From: Lignipirellula cremea
GTDB lineage: Bacteria > Planctomycetota > Planctomycetia > Pirellulales > Pirellulaceae
Direction: 5' to 3'
DNA: 64,000 nucleotides
Assembly: GCF_007751035.1 (NCBI RefSeq)
Contig: NZ_CP036433.1
Location: forward strand, 5,189,001-5,253,000
Shown here: positions 45,690-54,977 of the stretch, one piece after another
How the letters are laid out: every line of letters starts with the position of its first letter
How positions within the stretch are numbered: position 1 is the first letter of the stretch
The notes under the pieces: model-generated
The model's database searches: none
What the model was told of the DNA's origin: nothing
What the model saw: the letters and a program-made list of their open reading frames with translations, nothing else
Made by a program: the position numbers and the translations under genes

Positions 45690-45996
45690 GTCGCCGGCGA
45701 CGAAAGCACCCCGAGTTGCTCTCCCGGCCGCACCAAATTCCTGGGAATGAGACATCCAACTTCGCCGTCCCCCGCACACCAGCGAGGCGACCGCGCATGT
45801 TCGTCGATTCCCGGATATAATAATGGGGAGCTACGTTAAAAATTGGGATCCGCCGCCTGCTTCGCGATGAGCTTTTGCAGCCTCTTCCTGATTGCAGCGG
45901 GCTCTCTCGTTTGCATGGGTATCCGAAGCATCGAAATGCTTCCTGTCCGTTGGCGCCGCTGACGATCTTGTTGACAAGTCCCAGAAGAAATTCGTC
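45690..45996. other. Intergenic region upstream of the dihaem/cyclase-like gene
   Basis: 307 bp. A perfect TATAAT occurs at 45816-45821 without a good -35 element. A 32-codon frame from 45867 with a hydrophobic N-terminus (MSFCSLFLIAAGSLVCMG) has no recognisable ribosome-binding site and is not called. Confidence 0.4.
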
Positions 45997-47406
45997 ATGA
46001 AAGCATTTTATACGGTCATCGTTATGTTGCTCTTCGGCTCACTCGCGTGTGCGGAGGAGACGGTGCAGGTCAACTCCAAACTACTCTCCGGGTTTATTAA
46101 AGAACATTGCCTGCAATGCCACGGGGCGAGCGATCCCGAAGGCGACCTCAGGCTCGATAACCTTGGTCCCGAACTCAGCACCCAGGAGTCCATACGAAAC
46201 TGGCATCGTGTCTTCAATGCTCTGAGAAATGAGAAGATGCCGCCCGAAGACGAACCCCGGCCCGACGCTGGCAAGCTGAAAGCGGTCGTCGATCACCTGT
46301 ACGTGACGTTGTCCGCTGCGGAGCCGCTGGTGGGCCGCCCTCCGCAGTACAAAGCCGAAGGGATTGAGATTCCCGACGCCAACGCGGAGGAACCTCTCGC
46401 AAAAATCTTCAGCCAGCAAGCGGCCGTGCAGTATCTGGACGATGGCGCCGTCGCCTGGGCGAATTCCTATCGGTGCATCGCCTGCCACACCAGCGGCACG
46501 TATATGGCCGAACGGCCGGTCCTGACCAAAACGCTCGGTCCGCCTCGAGAAGAAATGCTGAAGAGTTTCACCGACGCCGTTAACACGCAAGCCGCCTCCA
46601 AGGGCGACTTCTGGTACGTCTGGCGCAGCCTGGGTCTGGCCCAGTGGGACAAGCATGTTACCGGCAAGCTTTCCGAACCTGCCGCCGCCGCGCTGCGAGA
46701 GATGTTTTCGCGACAGCAAGAGGACGGAACCTGGGACATGGCTCAGCGCCGGATACAGATCCCCCATGTCACCACCCGTTTCGAGCTGGCCGTGCAGGCC
46801 GCCCGGGCCGTGACCGCCGCCCCCGGCTGGCTGGATAACCTGGAAGAAGAAGACCTGCGTCAGGGTGTCGAACGCCTGAAGACCTATCTCCGCGAACACG
46901 AACCTCGCCATGACTACGAGCTCGCGTTGATGTTAAGGGTGGATACCCTGCTGCCCGGAGTTGTCACCCCGCAGGAACGGGACAAGGCCATCGCCATGCT
47001 CCGGCGTGAACAACTGGACGACGGCGGCTGGTCGACGCGCCGCATGTCCGATCCAAGTAACTGGTCCCTGCGGCTTGATCCTCGCCTCGTCGGAACGCTG
47101 CAGAGCAAACCGGACGCCCTGAATCCCGGCAGCGACGCCTACATGACCGGGCTGGCGATTGTGCTGCTCCGCGAATCGGGCGTCCCGACTGCAGACCGGC
47201 AGATCCAACGCGGGATCTCCTGGCTGAAGAGCCGCCAGCGACAAAGCGGCCGCTGGTGGCTGGAGAGCCTTACTTTCCCGGTCCGCAAGCCGGGTGACAC
47301 CCCCGGCGACAAACGGCGGCATTTCACCACCTACATCGCCACGGCGCAAGCCATGCGAGCCCTGGACCTTTGCGGCGAACTCGAGCCCGTCATTTCATCC
47401 AAGTGA
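45997..47406 (+). CDS. Exported dihaem cytochrome fused to a terpene-cyclase-like alpha-toroid
   Basis: A 469-residue protein with a signal peptide (MKAFYTVIVMLLFGSLACAEE). The first haem motif CLQCH (about 39-43) lies in HCLQCHGASDPEGDLRLDNL, nearly the same wording as in the DUF1592 protein 3.6 kb upstream. A second motif CIACH lies at about 160. From about 215 to the end, repeated helices with QEDGTWD, QLDDGGWSTRRM and RQRQSGRWWLES resemble the QW repeats of squalene/hopene cyclases and prenyltransferases. The catalytic DxDD motif was not seen, so cyclase chemistry is doubtful. The longer frame from 45892 has no signal-like start. Function unknown. Confidence 0.75.
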   Translation: MKAFYTVIVMLLFGSLACAEETVQVNSKLLSGFIKEHCLQCHGASDPEGDLRLDNLGPELSTQESIRNWHRVFNALRNEKMPPEDEPRPDAGKLKAVVDHLYVTLSAAEPLVGRPPQYKAEGIEIPDANAEEPLAKIFSQQAAVQYLDDGAVAWANSYRCIACHTSGTYMAERPVLTKTLGPPREEMLKSFTDAVNTQAASKGDFWYVWRSLGLAQWDKHVTGKLSEPAAAALREMFSRQQEDGTWDMAQRRIQIPHVTTRFELAVQAARAVTAAPGWLDNLEEEDLRQGVERLKTYLREHEPRHDYELALMLRVDTLLPGVVTPQERDKAIAMLRREQLDDGGWSTRRMSDPSNWSLRLDPRLVGTLQSKPDALNPGSDAYMTGLAIVLLRESGVPTADRQIQRGISWLKSRQRQSGRWWLESLTFPVRKPGDTPGDKRRHFTTYIATAQAMRALDLCGELEPVISSK

Positions 47407-47514
47407 GGAAGGCGCGGTCACAGGACCGCACCTTGCCAGCGAATATTCGGACCGGAGAAAACTGACATAAGACCGTTAAGCTTCGCCAGCGAGCCTTGAA
47501 CGCGTTGCAGTCCG

Positions 47515-48933
47515 TCAGGGACGCTCCGAGGTGGTCGCACTCTTCGGCCGAATCAGGGGAGCGGTCGGTCGGCGATTGGCTTGGATCTCGGCGACGTGGG
47601 TATCGTAAGCCTGCTGCAACTGCTTGACCACGTCGGGATACTCGGCGGCCAGGTTGGTCGTTTCGCTAATATCCGCCACGGTGTCGTAAAGTTGCACCGG
47701 CTCTTTGGAAGCGTTCTCGACCGTTTGGCCTCGGCGTCGGCCGCCTTCTCCTTCACGCCAGGGATAGAATTTCCACTTGCCGCTGCGCACCGTGCCCGGG
47801 CCGTGCATCAGGACGTAGGTTTCGTGAGGGCTCTTGGCCCCCTTCTCTCCCGACATGAGCGGCCAGATATCCAGACCGTCGATCTTGCGCTCCGGCAGTT
47901 TCGCCCCGGCCAGCCTGGCGACGGTCGGCAAAACGTCGATGGAAGCGGCGACCTCCGTGCAGACCGAGCCCGCAGGAATTTTTCCCGGCCAGCGCATCAG
48001 AGTGGGCTCGCGGATCCCGCCGTCGTAAACGCTGCCTTTTTTGGCGCGCAAGGGAAGCGACGAGCCGACCGCGGCGCCGTTGTCGCTGGTGAAGATCACC
48101 AGCGTTTGTTCGTCAATGCCCGCTTCCTGCACGGCTTTGAGAATCTCCCCGACGGACCAATCGACTTCTTCAATGGCGTCCCAGATCAACTTGCCGGTTC
48201 GGCCTTCGAATTCTTTGGATACGGCCAGCGGCAGGTGGACCATGGTGTGCGGCAGGTAAAGGAAGAAAGGCTGGTCGCCGCTCTCATTGATAAAACGAAT
48301 CGCTTCTTCGGTGTAGCGTTTGGTGAGCGTCGTCTGGTCGGCCGGATACTCGATTACCTCATCGCCCCGCATCAGGGGAACCCAGTTCCGGTGTTTATGA
48401 CCCGCCTGCAATTGCTCCCGGGTCAGACCTTCTCGCAGCAAAATGTCGTCGGCCAGTTTGTTGGCCGGATCAATCCACATATCGTTGCTATACGGAATGC
48501 CATAGTAAGAATCGAAACCTTGCATCGTCGGCAAGCAGGGCGGCAGGTGCCCCAGATGCCACTTGCCGACGCAGGCGGTTTTGTATCCGGCCTGCTTCAG
48601 GACTTCGGCGATGGTGACTTCCTCCGGGTGAAGTCCTGCCTGGCTGTTGGGGAAGAGCACGGCGTTCATGCTAAGCCGCTGATAATGGGCGCCCGTCATC
48701 AAGGCCGTTCGCGAACCCGAGCAGACCGCACACCCGACATAGAAGTCGTTGAACCGCATCCCCTCGGTCGCCATCCGATCAAGGTTCGGTGTTTTCGGCC
48801 CTGTCGCGCCGTTGAAGCCGACGTCTCCGTAGCCCATGTCGTCAATGAAAATCAGAATCACATTCGGGCGATCCGCCGCAGTCGTCGCGCCGGCGGTCGC
48901 CAGAAGCAGGATCATAGAAAGAAGCATTCGCAT
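47515..48933 (-). CDS. Secreted sulfatase (type I, arylsulfatase A-like)
   Basis: A 472-residue exported sulfatase, presumably acting on sulfated polysaccharides. The signal peptide (MRMLLSMILLLATAGATTAA) precedes the metal-binding VILIFIDDMGYGDVGFNG. The formylglycine region reads CSGSRTALMTG (about 70-80): the cysteine and arginine of CxPxR/CxAxR are kept, but the middle position is glycine. Further metal/substrate segments are ACVGKWHLGH and LVIFTSDNGAAVGSSLPLRA. The frame is open to 49143, but ATG 48933 starts the signal peptide. No sulfatase-maturing enzyme gene is in the window. The gene is divergent from the deacylase gene. Confidence 0.93.
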   Translation of the reverse strand: MRMLLSMILLLATAGATTAADRPNVILIFIDDMGYGDVGFNGATGPKTPNLDRMATEGMRFNDFYVGCAVCSGSRTALMTGAHYQRLSMNAVLFPNSQAGLHPEEVTIAEVLKQAGYKTACVGKWHLGHLPPCLPTMQGFDSYYGIPYSNDMWIDPANKLADDILLREGLTREQLQAGHKHRNWVPLMRGDEVIEYPADQTTLTKRYTEEAIRFINESGDQPFFLYLPHTMVHLPLAVSKEFEGRTGKLIWDAIEEVDWSVGEILKAVQEAGIDEQTLVIFTSDNGAAVGSSLPLRAKKGSVYDGGIREPTLMRWPGKIPAGSVCTEVAASIDVLPTVARLAGAKLPERKIDGLDIWPLMSGEKGAKSPHETYVLMHGPGTVRSGKWKFYPWREGEGGRRRGQTVENASKEPVQLYDTVADISETTNLAAEYPDVVKQLQQAYDTHVAEIQANRRPTAPLIRPKSATTSERP

Positions 48934-49465
48934 AAGGTGGTTTGCCTGGCCGAAGGGAGAAATTTTGATGAGGAAACATGAACCCCTGCTTGCATCGTGA
49001 CGACGGCGGACGGGGTTTTCAACCCGCTTACTATGGAGAATGACAGGCTCGCCAGCAAGCACCAAATCGTGTGAGCTCCGTTTCCCCATCCATGACCTGC
49101 GGCGCATCCGGATCCGCAAACCGCTGCCAGGCGGCGACGTCATTGGCCGCTTTGGAAACTTGCGCTGGTCCGGCTCCAGGACGGGATGTCACGCGGGAAA
49201 TCGCCTGCCGCCCCGGTCGACTACGCTTTCCTTCATGCTGGTAGCGGCCCAGAACGCATGCAAGTCGCACCGCTCTTCTGCCAGCAGAGTTCCAAAGTAA
49301 CGGCTGGGCGCCGTTCGTCCGGCGCCATTTTGATGTCGGGATGGCGGCCGGAACACCCACACTTTCGTGACAGAACGTTAACACAGGCCCGGGAGCCCGC
49401 AGCGGACGGCGGTCGCTTACAATGGGGCAAACCTGCCTGCCTTTTTCCTCCGCGAGGACTGCCGT
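48934..49465. other. Divergent intergenic region, sulfatase/deacylase
   Basis: 532 bp between divergent starts. Short open frames exist on both strands, but none has a convincing start, signal or family. No promoter or repeat was recognised. Confidence 0.45.
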
Positions 49466-51130
49466 ATGTGTCTTCCAATCCGCCGCCATTGTTTGGCCGT
49501 TTTTTCGATTCTCGCCGTACTCGGCTGTATCACTGTCCCGGCGCGGGGCGCACCGCCGGAAGCCGCGTTTGACATTCTGCTGCGCGGCGGTTTGGTGATC
49601 GACGGGACCGGCAAGCCGGGCGCCCGGGCCGATGTCGGCATCCGCGAGGGTCGCATCGCGGCGATCGGGGCGCTCGAAGCTTCCCAGGGAACGATCGAGA
49701 TTGACGCCGACGGACTTGTCGTTTGCCCTGGGTTTATCGATCTGCACAGCCACGCCGATCGCGGCATTCTGCAGTATCGCAGCGCCGAGAACTATATCCG
49801 GCAAGGCGTCGCCACCCTGGTTTGCGGCAACTGTGGAATGTCGCCCACCAATGTGGCGGAGTTCTTCGGCAAACTCCGCGATGGCGGAACCGGGCCGAAT
49901 ATCGCGCTGCTGATCGGACATGGCAGCGTAAGAGAAAAAATCGTCGGCAGCCGCAACGTAGCGCCCGACGAAGCCCAAATGACGGCCATGAAACGCGAGA
50001 TCCGCAAGGCGATGGAAGACGGCGCGGTCGGCATGTCCACCAGTCTCCGCTACGGAACAGGGGCCTTCGCCAGCGCCGAGGAGATTGCCGAGTTAGCCAA
50101 AGAGCTCGCTCCCTATGGCGGGTTCTACGCGACCCACATGCGCGAAGAGGGATCGCAAATCCTCGAAGCGATTGAGGAAGCGCTGGAGATCGGCCGTCTG
50201 TCGGGAACGCCTGTGCATATCTCGCATCACAAGATTGCGTCGGCTTCGGTGTTTGGGTTGACCCGTCTGACGCTGGAACGGATTGAGAAAGCGCGGGCCG
50301 CCGGCGTCGATGTGACGCTCGACCAGTATCCGTACGGAGCAGGCAGCAGCCGGTTGGCCGTGTATGTGCCGCAGGATTCACTCTCGGGCGGGATCGAAGC
50401 TTTCCGCGAGCGGATCGCCGACCCGGAGCAGCATCGCAAGATCGCCGGCCAGATTGAAGTCCTGCTGCTGGACAAACTCTATGAGCCTGGCCAGAGTCCC
50501 AGGAACGAAGCCGACAACATTCGCGCCCTGGCTCGACTGCAGATTGCCCGCGCAAAGCAGACGCCGCAGTTTGAAGGGAAGAACCTCACAGAGGTGCTGC
50601 AGGCGCGCGGCGAGGCCGTCACCTTGCCCAACGGGGCCGAACTGCTGATTGAATTGGTGAGCCAGGAGGTGGTTGGCATTAACCATACGCTCGACGCGCA
50701 GCCGGGCGGCGATGTTGACCGAGTGATGCAGTATCCGTTGACGTCGCATGCTTCCGACGGCGCCGTCTTTAAGTTTGGCGAAGGGAACCCGCATCCGCGT
50801 TCTTACGGATGTTTTCCGCGCGTGCTCGGCCACTATGTGCGGGAGCGTCAGTTACTATCCCTGGAAGCGGCGATTCGCAAAATGACCTGGCAGCCCGCCC
50901 AGCGTCTGGGATGGACGGATCGCGGAATCGTGCGGGAAGGCGCCTGGGCCGACCTGGCTGTTTTCGATCCGAAAACGATTAGCGACAAGGCCACGTTCCA
51001 GAAGCCGCACCAGTATTCGGTCGGCGTCGAACATGTGATCGTCGGTGGGGAACTGGTGTTGCACAAGGGCCAAATGACAGGCTCGCTGCCGGGGCGGCCC
51101 GTCGGGCTGCCCGCCAAGAAGTCCCCTTGA
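49466..51130 (+). CDS. Secreted N-acyl-D-amino-acid deacylase-like amidohydrolase
   Basis: A 554-residue amidohydrolase-superfamily enzyme. The signal peptide or lipoprotein signal (CLAVFSILAVLGCITVPARG) is followed by the family opening FDILLRGGLVIDGTGKPGAR. HxH is in GFIDLHSHADRGIL (about 92), a cysteine ligand is in VCGNCGMSP (about 116), then HMREEGSQILEAIEEALEI, TPVHISHHKI and the late ASDGAVFKFG. The closing PAQRLGWTDRGIVREGAWAD is typical of D-aminoacylases. It probably removes acyl groups from D-amino acids, for example from peptidoglycan-derived material. The next gene, a permease on the same strand, could take up the product (154 bp gap). Confidence 0.9.
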   Translation: MCLPIRRHCLAVFSILAVLGCITVPARGAPPEAAFDILLRGGLVIDGTGKPGARADVGIREGRIAAIGALEASQGTIEIDADGLVVCPGFIDLHSHADRGILQYRSAENYIRQGVATLVCGNCGMSPTNVAEFFGKLRDGGTGPNIALLIGHGSVREKIVGSRNVAPDEAQMTAMKREIRKAMEDGAVGMSTSLRYGTGAFASAEEIAELAKELAPYGGFYATHMREEGSQILEAIEEALEIGRLSGTPVHISHHKIASASVFGLTRLTLERIEKARAAGVDVTLDQYPYGAGSSRLAVYVPQDSLSGGIEAFRERIADPEQHRKIAGQIEVLLLDKLYEPGQSPRNEADNIRALARLQIARAKQTPQFEGKNLTEVLQARGEAVTLPNGAELLIELVSQEVVGINHTLDAQPGGDVDRVMQYPLTSHASDGAVFKFGEGNPHPRSYGCFPRVLGHYVRERQLLSLEAAIRKMTWQPAQRLGWTDRGIVREGAWADLAVFDPKTISDKATFQKPHQYSVGVEHVIVGGELVLHKGQMTGSLPGRPVGLPAKKSP

Positions 51131-51283
51131 TCGCCGCGCCCGCCCGGGATCTTTTTGCGGTCCGGCTCGTTCACCGTCGCGCCACGACCAGACTGGCCGT
51201 TTCGAGGTTCCGGCGGCGAGTCTTGACAATCGGAAACGAGCGACTTGCCTTTCTCTTTTTTCTTTCTTCGCGGGAACAACTGC

Positions 51284-52777
51284 GTGAGCGCTTCGCCTTT
51301 GGAACAGGATCCATCGTCCTTCGCGGGAACTCGGCACACGCTGCAGCGGGTGCTGGGCGTGCGGATTGCGATGGCGGTCGTGGTCGGCAATGTGATTGGA
51401 TCAGGAATTTTTCTCAAGCCGGGCAACATTGCCGGCGAGTGCGGGAGCTTTCCGATCATCATCAGCGTCTGGGTGCTGGGCGGCGTTCTCTGCTTCCTGG
51501 GCGCTTTGTGCTTTGCGGAACTGGCTGCGATGCTGCCACAGGCGGGCGGAATGTACGTTTATTTGCGGGAAGCCTACGGCCGGCCGGTTGCTTTCCTGTT
51601 TGGCTGGAGCGAGTTTCTCTTCAGCCGCCCGGCTTCGATCGGGGCGCTCGCGGTGGCGTTTGTGGGCTCGCTGGCGCTGGCCAACAACTGGCAACTGTCG
51701 TCGCCGGGGCAGGCCGCGCTGGCCGGCCTTTTGATCGGTTCGGTCGCCTGGATCAATATCCTGGGCGTCATCTGGGGCGGACGCCTGCAGATGGTCGTCA
51801 CCGTGATCAAGGTAGCGTTTCTGGCCTTGGTCGCCCTTTCCCCTCTGCTGGTGCTGCCGTTCAGCGAAACGACGTTCGAACTGGCCAATTACGCCACGAC
51901 GGTTGTCCCACGGCAAACAACGCTGGCGGGCCAGGTGGGGGCGGTGTTGTTAGCGGTCATGTGGGCGTACAACGGCTGGGACGGGGTGACTCCCTTGGCG
52001 GAAGAGATCCGCGACCCGGGTCGCAATATTCCGCTGGCCCTGTTCGGCGGGATTGGCGTCCTGGTAGTGCTCTATGTTTCCGCCAATTTCGCCTACCACG
52101 GCGTGCTATCGATGAGCCAGATTGCCGACGCCGGCGATCACGCTGCGGAACAGATGTTGTACCGCCTGTTTGGATCGCTGGGACTCTCCGCCATGTCGGC
52201 CGTTATCATGTGCAGCACTTTCGGGGCGATCAACACCAACTTTCTTCAGGCGCCGCGGATCACGTTTGCAATGGGCCGCGACGGCGTGTTCTTTCGAATT
52301 CTGGGAGCCGTGCATGCCGTTTATCGTACGCCCTCGGTAGCGATTGTGGTCAATGCTTTGATGGCGTTCCTGCTGGTGCTGGCCGTTGCTTTGGCGAAGT
52401 TTCTCCTGCGTGACCTGTCTGCGGAGAGCTTCCGTAGCAACCTGGCTCAGCAGGTGATCGCCAGCCTCCAGGCGGATACAATTTTCGATCTGCTAACGAA
52501 CTTCGTGATTTTCACGGCGAGTATTTTCTATACCTTGACGGTGCTGGCGGTGATCGTGCTGCGGATCCGCCGTCCAGATCTAAAGCGGCCCTACAAAGCG
52601 TGGGGCTATCCGCTGGCGCCTGCGGCGTTTCTGGCGGTTTACGTGTGGTTCCTTTGGCAAATCTACTGGAGTAAGCCGCTGGAATCCCACACCGGCCTGA
52701 TGCTGATCGCCCTGGGGATTCCGGTCTATTTTCTCTACCAGTATTTAGCAGGAAAAAGAACAAAAGCAGATTCCTGA
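51284..52777 (+). CDS. APC-superfamily amino acid permease
   Basis: A 497-residue inner-membrane transporter with about 12 hydrophobic helices. The first helix contains the broken-helix substrate motif VVVGNVIGSGIFLKPGNIA, and GGMYVYLREAYGRPVAFLFG, WAYNGWDGVTPLAEEIRDPG and RRPDLKRPYKAWGYPLAPAA are typical of the APC/LAT-like branch. A start at GTG 51284 behind CGGGAA is preferred; the frame opens at TTG 51245. It follows the D-aminoacylase-like gene, so the substrate may be an amino acid released by it. That link is an inference. Confidence 0.9.
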   Translation: MSASPLEQDPSSFAGTRHTLQRVLGVRIAMAVVVGNVIGSGIFLKPGNIAGECGSFPIIISVWVLGGVLCFLGALCFAELAAMLPQAGGMYVYLREAYGRPVAFLFGWSEFLFSRPASIGALAVAFVGSLALANNWQLSSPGQAALAGLLIGSVAWINILGVIWGGRLQMVVTVIKVAFLALVALSPLLVLPFSETTFELANYATTVVPRQTTLAGQVGAVLLAVMWAYNGWDGVTPLAEEIRDPGRNIPLALFGGIGVLVVLYVSANFAYHGVLSMSQIADAGDHAAEQMLYRLFGSLGLSAMSAVIMCSTFGAINTNFLQAPRITFAMGRDGVFFRILGAVHAVYRTPSVAIVVNALMAFLLVLAVALAKFLLRDLSAESFRSNLAQQVIASLQADTIFDLLTNFVIFTASIFYTLTVLAVIVLRIRRPDLKRPYKAWGYPLAPAAFLAVYVWFLWQIYWSKPLESHTGLMLIALGIPVYFLYQYLAGKRTKADS

Positions 52778-52931
52778 GTCGCAAACGCAAGCAGTTCTAT
52801 TCGCCTTTATTGGACGAATCTCCCGGAGCAAATCAACGCCGCCAGAACGCCCTCACCGGTCGCCATCCTGGACGTTGTCGACGGCAACCTTGCTGGGAGG
52901 GCAACGCGGCCCGCCTCCGCGGGGACGCAGC

Positions 52932-52960
52932 GAAAAAGCCCAGGCGTTATGGCCTGGGCT
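52932..52960 (-). terminator. Terminator downstream of the coiled-coil protein gene
   Basis: A 9-bp perfect stem AGCCCAGGC/GCCTGGGCT with a 6-nt loop. On the minus strand it is followed by TTTTT, 45 bp after the stop at 53005. On the plus strand CTTT follows, so it may also serve the permease gene 160 bp upstream. Confidence 0.7.
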
Positions 52961-53004
52961 CTTTCGTCTCGATCCGCGTTACCGCCGGGCGGTTGTACGC
53001 GAAA

Positions 53005-53961
53005 TTAATAGCGGAGCAGCACGCCGAGTTGCGGGTTGCGGGAGGGCAGCACGGCGTCTTCGGGTTTCAGGCTGAGACCGTCGGAGGCTCGCAGTTCAAT
53101 CAGGTACGTTTTCCCTGGCTCAGCTTTGATCGAAACGGCCTGACCGTGGGCGGCCCTGATACCCATGGCGTGGGCCCGTTCCTGGTCGTTGGCGATCGTC
53201 CAGAACTCGTCCCAGATGTTCTTCTCAAACTCTGACATGGCAGTGCCGCGAGCGTAAGCGGTAGGCCGGGTGCCGGGAACATCGAGAGAGAAGCCGTCTT
53301 GCGGCGACTGCTTCTCACCGAAGATACGATGGAACAGCACCAGGGACGTCGCCCGAGCCAAGTCGGCTTCTTCGACGTAGTGATCGTCGAATTTGACAAT
53401 CCAGGCGTCGACGTAAACCATGTCGCCATTAACCTGGAAGCGACGGATGCCGTCGATCGGTTCGCCTTCGTCGTTGATTTCCGTAAATTCCAGATCCGTG
53501 TGCACCATACCGTCGTCCCCTTTAGAGATGCCTAGCACCTTCAGACGAGCGAGACGATGGTCGACTTTGAGTAGACGCATGGCGGTGTCCAGGTGCTCAA
53601 TCTCGGCGACCTGCTCGACAATCACCGCGTCTTTTTCTTCAATGATGACGTCTTTTTTTGCGTTAGAAATGGTCAGGTCGCTGATTTTGCCGACCTGGTC
53701 TTCGATGACGGCGTCTTTCTTTTCGCTTTCCAGTTTCACCGCCTGGAACTGCTTGTCCCGTTCCGCCAGGGCGGTTGCCGTCTGTTCCAGCTTCTCCTGG
53801 GCGTTGGTCAGTTCCTGCTGGGTCTTCGCCGCCTGGTTGCTGGAAGCGTTGTACGTATTGAAGCCCATCCAGCTGGCTACACCGGCCGCCGCAAGCAGAG
53901 CCGTGGCGAGCGCAGTGCGCACTACGCTGTTGAGCGTTTTGACATTTTCGATGGCCGACAT
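53005..53961 (-). CDS. Membrane-anchored coiled-coil protein, function unknown
   Basis: A 318-residue protein. One transmembrane helix near residues 17-37 (TALATALLAAAGVASWMGF) is followed by a long coiled coil (about 45-140; AKTQQELTNAQEKLEQTATA, VIEDQVGKISDLTISNAKKD). The extracytoplasmic C-terminal domain is rich in beta strands (LARLKVLGISKGDDGMVHTD; IRRFQVNGDMVYVDAWIVKF) and ends in LPSRNPQLGVLLRY. GGGAGG stands six bases before ATG 53961, which decides the start over 53979. I do not recognise the C-terminal domain. An A/T-rich stretch near 54075-54100 upstream may hold its promoter. Confidence 0.75.
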   Translation of the reverse strand: MSAIENVKTLNSVVRTALATALLAAAGVASWMGFNTYNASSNQAAKTQQELTNAQEKLEQTATALAERDKQFQAVKLESEKKDAVIEDQVGKISDLTISNAKKDVIIEEKDAVIVEQVAEIEHLDTAMRLLKVDHRLARLKVLGISKGDDGMVHTDLEFTEINDEGEPIDGIRRFQVNGDMVYVDAWIVKFDDHYVEEADLARATSLVLFHRIFGEKQSPQDGFSLDVPGTRPTAYARGTAMSEFEKNIWDEFWTIANDQERAHAMGIRAAHGQAVSIKAEPGKTYLIELRASDGLSLKPEDAVLPSRNPQLGVLLRY

Positions 53962-54182
53962 GGTGGACCTCCCAAACATGAATGCTGGCAGCGCGGCTGC
54001 CAGGCCGTTCGGGTGAAGCCAAACGGCAAGCGGAAACGCAGGCGCAATACACGACTTTAAGCAGGAAACTAAGTAATTGTACGTTATGATTATTAATCGG
54101 CCATTTTCGACCGATTTCGCCTGCTTTGCCGAATGATGAGGCTTGCGCCGTTTGTTGGAGTTATATGGACATTAACCGCGAT

Positions 54183-54977
54183 TCAAGCGGATTGGCGTCC
54201 TGCCAGCAGCCTGTCGACTGCCGCTCCAATGTCGTCGCTCGCCATTAAATGCTCCCCAACCAGAATCGCATCAACCCCGGCACTGGCCAGAAAAGCCACA
54301 TCAGCGGCGCTATGAATTCCGCTCTCTCCGACTAGCAGGCACTCGTCGGGTAATCCTTCTTTCATGCGAACGGTGTGCCGAAGATCGGTCTGAAAGGTTT
54401 TTAGATCCCGATTATTTACGCCAACCAGGGTTGCTCCCGCGTCGAGGACCCGCTGGCGATTGTCCGGTTCGTAAAATTCCACCAAAGGCGTCATCCCCAG
54501 TTCGATCGCTTCATTGTGCAATTTGCGAAGCGAACAGTCGTCGAGGCATTCGGCGATCAACAGCACCGCGTCGGCTCCCGCCAGTCGAGCCGTCAGCAGC
54601 TGGTGGGTATCCAGAATAAAATCTTTTCGCAGCAGCGGCAGATCGACCGCCTGTCGGATGGCGGACAAAAAGGCAAGGTCGCCTTGGAAAAACGCGCGAT
54701 CCGTCAGCACACTGATGCAACTCGCACCATGCGACTGGTAAATCTGCGCGATCTCCACGGGATGGAAATCCTCCCGGATTACCCCTTTGGAGGGGCTGGC
54801 CTTCTTCACTTCGGCAATCAGCCGGATCGGTCCAGGCGCCGACAGGGCGGCGAAAAAGTCGCGCACCGGCGGAGCATCGGCCAAGGCGGCTCGTAGCTCT
54901 TTTTCCGGCCGATCGACTTTTTCCTGGGCAATCTCCTCACGCTTGGTGGCGACGATTTTATCGAGAATGGTCGACAA
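54183..54977 (-). CDS. trpC: Indole-3-glycerol-phosphate synthase
   Basis: Converts CdRP to indole-3-glycerol phosphate in tryptophan synthesis, a (beta/alpha)8-barrel enzyme. Signatures are IRLIAEVKKASPSKGVIRED (catalytic lysine), ISVLTDRAFFQGDLAFL, PLLRKDFILDTHQLLTARLA, LVGVNNRDLKTFQTDL and LLVGESGIHSAADVAFLASA. The frame is open to 55274, but homology starts at STILDKIVATKREEI. I place the start at TTG 54977 with GGAA upstream, giving 264 residues, normal for the family. No other trp gene is nearby, so the pathway is scattered in this genome. Confidence 0.94.
   Translation of the reverse strand: MSTILDKIVATKREEIAQEKVDRPEKELRAALADAPPVRDFFAALSAPGPIRLIAEVKKASPSKGVIREDFHPVEIAQIYQSHGASCISVLTDRAFFQGDLAFLSAIRQAVDLPLLRKDFILDTHQLLTARLAGADAVLLIAECLDDCSLRKLHNEAIELGMTPLVEFYEPDNRQRVLDAGATLVGVNNRDLKTFQTDLRHTVRMKEGLPDECLLVGESGIHSAADVAFLASAGVDAILVGEHLMASDDIGAAVDRLLAGRQSA

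Noticed and set aside
45867-45963. 32-codon hydrophobic open frame
   Set aside because: No ribosome-binding site and no recognisable family; could be a small membrane peptide but nothing in the sequence supports translation.
48934-49465. Minus-strand frame 49031-49978 as a separate gene
   Set aside because: Most of it is antisense to the deacylase N-terminus, with no signal, domain or ribosome-binding site.
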